From Lachnospiraceae bacterium (GTDB lineage: Bacteria; Bacillota; Clostridia; Lachnospirales; Lachnospiraceae), in NCBI GenBank assembly GCA_009911195.1, contig QXWV01000066.1:62001-126000 (forward strand): a DNA stretch of 64,000 nucleotides, given 5' to 3'. Of the stretch, positions 59,222 through 64,000 are shown piece after piece (within the stretch, counting starts at the first letter, position 1; every line of letters starts with the position of its first letter). The translations under genes and the position numbers were made by a program. The notes beneath the pieces are model-generated. The model was not told where the DNA came from, searched no databases, and worked only from the letters and a program-made list of their open reading frames with translations.

Positions 59222-61468
59222 TCATAAGTTGATCGCTTCCTGGCGGTATCCGCCGCTTTCAGGCTGCTTCCCTTTTTCCTCCAGTAACCGGTTGTATTCT
59301 TTTATGACGCGCTCCCCAAGGCGGGTGTTGCGCCTGTCGCACTCCGTATTGTGGATGGCGGTACAGACAGCCCGCTTGCTGCCGATGATGGCGACCTGTA
59401 CGCCTGCCCTCGTTACTGCGGTGTAGAAGATGTTCCGCCGCAGCATCTTATAGAACATGGGCAGCCATGGCAGGATCACCATCGGGTACTCGCTCCCCTG
59501 GCTCTTGTGGACCGTCGTTGCATAGGCGTGTTCCACCATCTCCAGTTCCTCGCTTCCGTATTCCACACGGCGTCCGTCCGAAAACTCCAGTTCCGCAAGC
59601 TCAGAGCCGTTCTCGTCCACATAGATATTTTTTATGTATCCGATGTCGCCGTTGCTGATCTGGTCCTTGTTCTTGTTGTGGATGATCCGGTCGCCCAGAC
59701 GGAAGGTGCGTTTCCCGGAACGGATCTCCGGCTTTCCCTCCTCTTTCGGATTCACCATCTCCCATAACCTTTCATTCAGTGCGTTCACGCTGGCCTCCCC
59801 CGTCCTGCGGTAGGGCGTCAGCACCTGCACCTTGTCCATGCCGAACGCGTCCACGCTGGCACGGTACAGCTCCTGCACCTTGCCCGCAGCCTCCTCTGCG
59901 CTCTTTGCAGGGATAAAGGCAAAGCCTGCGCCATAATCCAGGGCTGCGTCATCTTCCTGCATCCGCTTCGCATTGGCAATGATGCGGCTTCCCTCTGCCT
60001 GGCGGAAGATCGTGTCAAGCACCGTCACCGGGATGACGCCGCACTGCACCAGCTCACGGAACACATTTCCAGGGCCTACGCTGGGGAGCTGGTCCACATC
60101 CCCTACCAGCACCAGGCGGCTCCCCGTCCGGATATGGTCAAAAAAGATGTGCGACAGCCTCATGTCGGACATGGTGAACTCGTCCGCGATGATAAAATCC
60201 GCCTCCAGCATGCCTTCCATTTCCTCGCTGTCCTCGTCGCTGGTCAGCCCCAGGGCGCTGTGCATGGTCATGGCCTCCTGCCGTCCCGTACTCTCCGCCA
60301 TCCTGCGGCTCGCCCTTCCCGTGGGCGCTGTCAGCAGCACGCTGCCGCCGCCCAGCTTCCCATTGACATAGAGCAGCACTTTCTGCACCGTGGTCTTTCC
60401 TGTCCCCGGGCCGCCGGTGATGATGCTGACCGGATAGCGGAACGCCTTCCTGACGCCCTCCTCCTGCTTCGGGGAAAGGCTGATGCCCAGTTCTTTCTGC
60501 GCTTCCGCTAAAAGGAAGGTGATATCCTGTTCCTCCTGCTCCGCCAGGAGCAGTGACACCAGCTTTTTTGCTGCCCCGCACTCATACCCATACATATTCG
60601 CAGGGTAAAGCGCGCCGCTTTCATAATACATCTGTTTTTCCTTTACAAGCTGATAGAGCACCTTGTAGACCGCCATTTCCGTGACAGCCTCCCTGTCATA
60701 GCCGACATTGAGCTGCTCATACACTTTCTTTTGGAACTTCTGCTTATCCTGATATAAATGCCCCTCCTGCATATCCTGTTCCATGCAGTACCAGATGCAG
60801 CCTTCTATGCGCATGGGGTCATCCGGCTTTCCCTTGTTTGCTTTTGCTATCTCATCCACGGTCAAAAAGCCGAAGCCGCTGATCCTGCACAGCGCGAAAG
60901 GCTGGTTCTTCACCGTATCCAGCGCGTCATTCCCAAATTCCTCATAGATCTTCTGTATCTTTTTGGGCGTCACCTTGAAAGGCGTCAGGTATGCCGCAAG
61001 GTCGCGCATGGCATGGCTCCCCTGATAGGATAAGAGGATGGCATCCAGCTTCTTGCGGGTGATGCCTTTGATTTCCAGCAGGCTGTCTGGGTAATGGTCC
61101 AGCACGTCAAATGTCCTTGTGCCGAATTTTTCCACGATCAGCTCCGCCGTCCTCGGCCCGATTCCTTTTATCATGCCGGAAGACAGGTATCCTTTTATCC
61201 CTTCCTTTGTCTGGGGCAGGATCTCCTCATAGCTTTCCACCTGCAGCTGCAGGCCGTACTTATTCTTTACCCATTTCCCCATAAGGTCGGCTTCTGTCCT
61301 GTCCGTGTCCGGCAGTCCGGTGCCCGTTGCCGTGAACCGAGCGCCTTTTCCTTTATAGCGGACATCCTTTGCCGCTTCCGGCACGTCCGCATCTTCCGTA
61401 TGGTACACGAAGATACAGAACCCGTTGTCTTTGTTATGGAATATCTCTTTTACAAACTTGCACCTCAT
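59222..61468 (-). CDS. RecD2-like ATP-dependent DNA helicase, 748 aa
   Basis: N-terminal helix-hairpin-helix part (MIKGIGPRTAELIVEKFG), then the helicase core: Walker A GGPGTGKTT, motif II FIIADEFTMSD, motif III LVGDVDQLPSVGPG, and motif VI with AYATTVHKSQGSEYP and YTAVTRA. This is the RecD2 architecture (about 740 aa). It unwinds 5'-3'. Overlaps the start of the neighbouring gene (4 bases), consistent with a recombination operon. Confidence 0.9.
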   Translation of the reverse strand: MRCKFVKEIFHNKDNGFCIFVYHTEDADVPEAAKDVRYKGKGARFTATGTGLPDTDRTEADLMGKWVKNKYGLQLQVESYEEILPQTKEGIKGYLSSGMIKGIGPRTAELIVEKFGTRTFDVLDHYPDSLLEIKGITRKKLDAILLSYQGSHAMRDLAAYLTPFKVTPKKIQKIYEEFGNDALDTVKNQPFALCRISGFGFLTVDEIAKANKGKPDDPMRIEGCIWYCMEQDMQEGHLYQDKQKFQKKVYEQLNVGYDREAVTEMAVYKVLYQLVKEKQMYYESGALYPANMYGYECGAAKKLVSLLLAEQEEQDITFLLAEAQKELGISLSPKQEEGVRKAFRYPVSIITGGPGTGKTTVQKVLLYVNGKLGGGSVLLTAPTGRASRRMAESTGRQEAMTMHSALGLTSDEDSEEMEGMLEADFIIADEFTMSDMRLSHIFFDHIRTGSRLVLVGDVDQLPSVGPGNVFRELVQCGVIPVTVLDTIFRQAEGSRIIANAKRMQEDDAALDYGAGFAFIPAKSAEEAAGKVQELYRASVDAFGMDKVQVLTPYRRTGEASVNALNERLWEMVNPKEEGKPEIRSGKRTFRLGDRIIHNKNKDQISNGDIGYIKNIYVDENGSELAELEFSDGRRVEYGSEELEMVEHAYATTVHKSQGSEYPMVILPWLPMFYKMLRRNIFYTAVTRAGVQVAIIGSKRAVCTAIHNTECDRRNTRLGERVIKEYNRLLEEKGKQPESGGYRQEAINL

Positions 61469-62499
61469 CTGTCCTCTCCTTTCTGTGCCCTTTCTTCCTC
61501 CCAGTCATACAGCAGGAGGTCATAGCTGGAAGTACGGACAGCTTTCCCGCTTCTCCGGAAGCGGTAGTTCCGGAAAGTGAATCCCGTAGGCTTATGGGTA
61601 TACCGTACCGCAAGGACCTGGTATTCCATGCCCAGCCAGGATGCCTTCCCTACGGCTTCTTCCGTCTCCTCACCGAAGTTCAGGGCATAAAGCCAGTTGT
61701 CACGGGTGCTGTGGGGGCCGGCATATGTCTCCCCTCCCGGAAGGGAGAGGAGCTTCTCCTTCATGGCATGGTAGTCCTTCAGCCCCGGATGTGCCGCCAG
61801 GGTATCTGCCGCCAGTGCCTTTTCAAACTCGCAGAACGGCATGAAAGGGCTTTTTCCCGGAAAATCCCCGTTCCCGTCAAGGCAGCGGACCTCACCTCCG
61901 GCAATGACCTCAAAGATGATGTCCGCCCTGACCGTGCAGTCATTCTCACAGCAGTTCCCTGCAGGCGAGGCCGTGTACCAGGTCCCGTCTGCCATGGAGC
62001 GGTTGAAGTAGCGCTCCGGCCCTTCTGTGGTGCAGAATGTGTCCCTGCACAGGCCGGACTCTTCCATATGGAGCGCCACCCTGATGCGTTCCCGTGCATC
62101 TTCCTGTTTCCTGTCCGGGAACGCTGTCCCCGGGATTTCCTTTATCTCTGCAAGCATGGCGCCTTCTTCCTGCTCCAGCAGGGCATAGGCGGGGATATGC
62201 AGTTCCCCCGCCATCTCTATTTCGCCCCGCATCCCGCTGCTGATCCGGCTGCCGCACACAATGATGGCTCTGCTCAGCCTCAGAATGGAAAGTCCAAAAG
62301 CAAGCCCTGCTTCCCTCTCCTCTGGGATGTTGTCATCCAGGTATTCCGGAAGGAAGCTGTGGGGCGCTATCGCCCTGCATCCGAATGTCCCGGATACAAG
62401 GCGTGCATAATGCGCCGCTTTCTCCATGTTCTGCCGTATCCCCTCTTTGGTCGGTGCCGATAAGGGCGAACAGATATATACAATGTCGTTTTCCTTCAT
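61465..62499 (-). CDS. DUF4406/DUF7768-like protein, 344 aa
   Basis: The first 110 residues (DIVYICSPLSAPTKEGIRQN ... RAIAPHSFLPEYLDD ... AIIVCGSRISSGMRGEIEMA) are the nucleoside-2-deoxyribosyltransferase-like fold of DUF4406/DUF7768, common in phages. The remaining 230 residues are not recognised and may be a second domain. It could recycle nucleotides or modify bases. The gene overlaps both neighbours (TAATG with the exonuclease). Confidence 0.6.
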   Translation of the reverse strand: MKENDIVYICSPLSAPTKEGIRQNMEKAAHYARLVSGTFGCRAIAPHSFLPEYLDDNIPEEREAGLAFGLSILRLSRAIIVCGSRISSGMRGEIEMAGELHIPAYALLEQEEGAMLAEIKEIPGTAFPDRKQEDARERIRVALHMEESGLCRDTFCTTEGPERYFNRSMADGTWYTASPAGNCCENDCTVRADIIFEVIAGGEVRCLDGNGDFPGKSPFMPFCEFEKALAADTLAAHPGLKDYHAMKEKLLSLPGGETYAGPHSTRDNWLYALNFGEETEEAVGKASWLGMEYQVLAVRYTHKPTGFTFRNYRFRRSGKAVRTSSYDLLLYDWEEERAQKGEDR

Positions 62500-63539
62500 T
62501 AAGCCGCTCCTTTCACTTTGACGGAGAACCTCCTGCTCTCCGTGGTATTCACATAGTCGTCATAGACATCCGGGTGCTGCACCTTCAGGCGCTCCAGCCC
62601 CTTTTTGTCGATGCCCGTGCGGTAGGCGGGATTATAGGAGACCACATATTCCTCACTGCCGGCCCTTAAAACGCCGGTGCAGCTTGTCCCCATCTTCTCC
62701 ACGATTTCCGCATAGGTTTCCTTCATCTTTTCATCCAGTTTCTTTGCCTCGCCTTCATGCTGTGCTTTCTGCTCTTTCAGTTCCATGTACCGCCTGATGC
62801 TGGCAAGATATTTCCGGTCAAGCCTCACCTGCTCCGCGTCCTTGTCGGCAGGCCCGCAGTGTTTCCGTATGCTCTCCAGCACAAGGTCTGGCTTTTCGGT
62901 ATAAGGCGGCTCCACGGCTTTCCCCACGTTCTCCTTCCAGAAGAATTCCTCCTCCGCGATCAGGTCCTCCTCAATATCCAGGTCACGCTCCATATAGCGG
63001 ATGAAGAATTCATTCTCGTTGTTCCCATACAGGCAGGCGAAGTACATCCTGTCGATGTTCATGACTGCCATGTAGTGCCTGCCCTGGTATTCATAATTGA
63101 CCGGGGTTGAGTCGTTCGCCCACTTATTCTGGCAGTTATAGTTGGTGGTCTTGCACTCAAGGATGCCTTTGCTGCCGTCGGGGAAGTCTATAAAGAAATC
63201 CACGTCTGCAAGCATGAACGGGTAGAGCGGGTGGCGGAACATCTTCCGGACAGGGTACACCTTCAGGCCTGTCTTTCTGGAGAATATCTCCGCAACAAGG
63301 TCCTCCAGCCTGTGCCCCACTTCCTTTGCCACCCAGTTGTCTTCCTCCTCATCCATGACCGCCTGTATGCCCAGCTTGTCATAGTACAGGTCACGCTTCG
63401 TACAAAACGGCGACATTCCCATGACAGCTGCGGCGTCGCTCCCGCCAATCCCTTTGCGGCGGTAGGAGAGCCAGTCCTCCCTGCTTAAGTTTTCCGTGTC
63501 TACGAACACCTCTGCCTTATAATTCATATCCAGTCCCAT
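62499..63539 (-). CDS. YqaJ-type viral exonuclease/recombinase, 346 aa
   Basis: The start LSREDWLSYRRKGIGGSDAA is the YqaJ signature. Later FADVDFFIDF-like residues (HPLYPFMLADVDFFID) and ILECKTTNY supply D and E-x-K of the PD-(D/E)XK nuclease. YqaJ nucleases work with single-strand annealing proteins in phage recombination. ATG 63539 follows GAGGAAAAG. Confidence 0.85.
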   Translation of the reverse strand: MGLDMNYKAEVFVDTENLSREDWLSYRRKGIGGSDAAAVMGMSPFCTKRDLYYDKLGIQAVMDEEEDNWVAKEVGHRLEDLVAEIFSRKTGLKVYPVRKMFRHPLYPFMLADVDFFIDFPDGSKGILECKTTNYNCQNKWANDSTPVNYEYQGRHYMAVMNIDRMYFACLYGNNENEFFIRYMERDLDIEEDLIAEEEFFWKENVGKAVEPPYTEKPDLVLESIRKHCGPADKDAEQVRLDRKYLASIRRYMELKEQKAQHEGEAKKLDEKMKETYAEIVEKMGTSCTGVLRAGSEEYVVSYNPAYRTGIDKKGLERLKVQHPDVYDDYVNTTESRRFSVKVKGAA

Positions 63540-63587
63540 TCTTTTCCTCACTTTCTGCCGTTTGCTGCGGCTGCATGCTGCGGACAG

Positions 63588-63615
63588 AAAAAGAGAAGGT
63601 CTTATCCCTTCTCTC
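63588..63615 (-). terminator. Terminator of the 121-aa gene
   Basis: GAGAAGG/CCTTCTC stem, 7-base loop and five T on the minus strand, between the 121-aa gene and the YqaJ gene. Confidence 0.8.
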
Positions 63616-63628
63616 CCTGTCCTTATTG

Positions 63629-64000
63629 CTATTCTGTTTTTTTGTTTTCTACGGTAGGCTGCTGCTCTGTTTTCTGCTGCGCTCTGCGCCTGGCGGAAAG
63701 GACAAGGGCATCTTCACCGATCCCGGCGTCTGCCTTTGGCTTCCTGCCTGCCCTTTTCCGGCACTTCTCAATGGCCGCAGCCCGGTCATAGCAGATCTTC
63801 TCCTGTAAGTCTGCAGTGATCTTCCGGCACCTGTCGCGCATGCGCTCATACTGGAGCGCCCCGCAGAATCCCAGTTCCTCCCTGTCCGTCTGCAGGAACT
63901 CGTCCAGCATGTCCGCGTAATCCGCAAGGACGTTGCATATGACGGTCAGGTCCCCCTGGCAGCTTTCTATGGTCTTTTCCTGCATCCTGTCCACATCATA
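63629..64000 (-). CDS. Hypothetical protein, at least 121 aa, 5' end may lie outside
   Basis: The frame is open to base 64000; GTG 63994 or ATG 63985 could be the start but no ribosome site can be seen within the window. The product is helical with Cys residues (SCQGDLTVICNVLADYADML) and a basic C-terminal tail rich in Lys/Arg and Gln. No family recognised. Its terminator separates it from the YqaJ gene. Confidence 0.55.
   Translation of the reverse strand, partial: YDVDRMQEKTIESCQGDLTVICNVLADYADMLDEFLQTDREELGFCGALQYERMRDRCRKITADLQEKICYDRAAAIEKCRKRAGRKPKADAGIGEDALVLSARRRAQQKTEQQPTVENKKTE

Noticed and set aside
61369-62463. Long plus-strand open frame (364 codons) opposite the DUF4406-like gene
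   Set aside because: It is antisense to a gene with a clear domain and operon overlap; its composition (Pro, Arg, Cys, His rich) is that of a shadow frame.
1-64000. CRISPR array
   Set aside because: No series of evenly spaced short direct repeats and no cas genes were seen.

Overview
The window looks like part of a large mobile element (a plasmid, phage-plasmid or integrative element) from a Firmicute, most likely a gut Clostridia/Lachnospiraceae species. Evidence for the host type is the strong AGGAGG-type ribosome binding sites, the SpoVT/AbrB-like regulator, the resemblance of the ABC transporter/two-component cassettes to Firmicute peptide-antibiotic modules, and several small gene families I associate with Lachnospiraceae. 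Evidence for a mobile element is a ParM/ParR-type partition pair, a serine resolvase with a res-like site, three toxin-antitoxin modules, a tRNA cluster, an IS4-family insertion sequence, and a phage-like replication/recombination block. There are no rRNA or ribosomal protein genes, and central metabolism is absent.

Layout. (1) 1-7.75 kb, plus strand: a co-directional backbone operon. It holds a VWA-domain protein cut by the left edge, a SpoVT/AbrB-like regulator, a sigma-like factor and a run of small unrecognised proteins. (2) 7.8-9.4 kb: an AbiE-type toxin/antitoxin pair on the minus strand. (3) 9.4-16.7 kb: a small ORF, an IS4-family element with a 9-bp target duplication, an NAD-dependent DNA ligase behind a long leader with two terminators, and Rpn/PD-(D/E)XK-type proteins with a tandem partial duplication. 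(4) 16.7-18.4 kb: remnants of a Ku gene and of an ATP-dependent ligase tail, separated by an XRE/membrane-protein operon and a decayed mobilisation-gene fragment. (5) 18.4-19.4 kb: minus-strand tRNA genes Ser, Tyr, His, Glu, Glu and a Lys-like gene. The His and Lys-like genes are each interrupted in the T-loop by a related 54-56 nt hairpin element. (6) 19.5-24.4 kb: a second AbiE-like pair, a resolvase and a regulator/sigma cluster.

(7) 24.7-51.7 kb is visibly more AT-rich accessory DNA, almost all on the minus strand. It contains three ABC-transporter/regulator cassettes of the type used for sensing or resisting peptide antibiotics: a two-component system with FtsX-type ABC, a GntR/YtrA-like operon, and a BcrAB-plus-FtsX cassette with its own two-component system. 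It also holds an AgrC/AgrA-like GHKL kinase and LytTR regulator with four matching double-repeat operators, degraded duplicate copies of that system, two copies of a divergent XRE/small-protein module, and two ECF sigma/anti-sigma pairs.

(8) 51.8-64 kb returns to backbone on the minus strand: an XRE regulator, ParM/ParR-like partition genes, a PIN-domain toxin-antitoxin pair, a CHC2 primase-like protein, a probable single-strand annealing protein, an N6-methylase-like protein, a RecD2-like helicase and a YqaJ-type exonuclease. Together these make a phage-style replication and homologous-recombination set.

The most unusual observations are the matching structured insertions in two tRNA T-loops, the LytTR regulon with its rearranged copies, and the wreck of a Ku/ligase end-joining locus. 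All functions are inferred from reading the sequence; no database search was possible.
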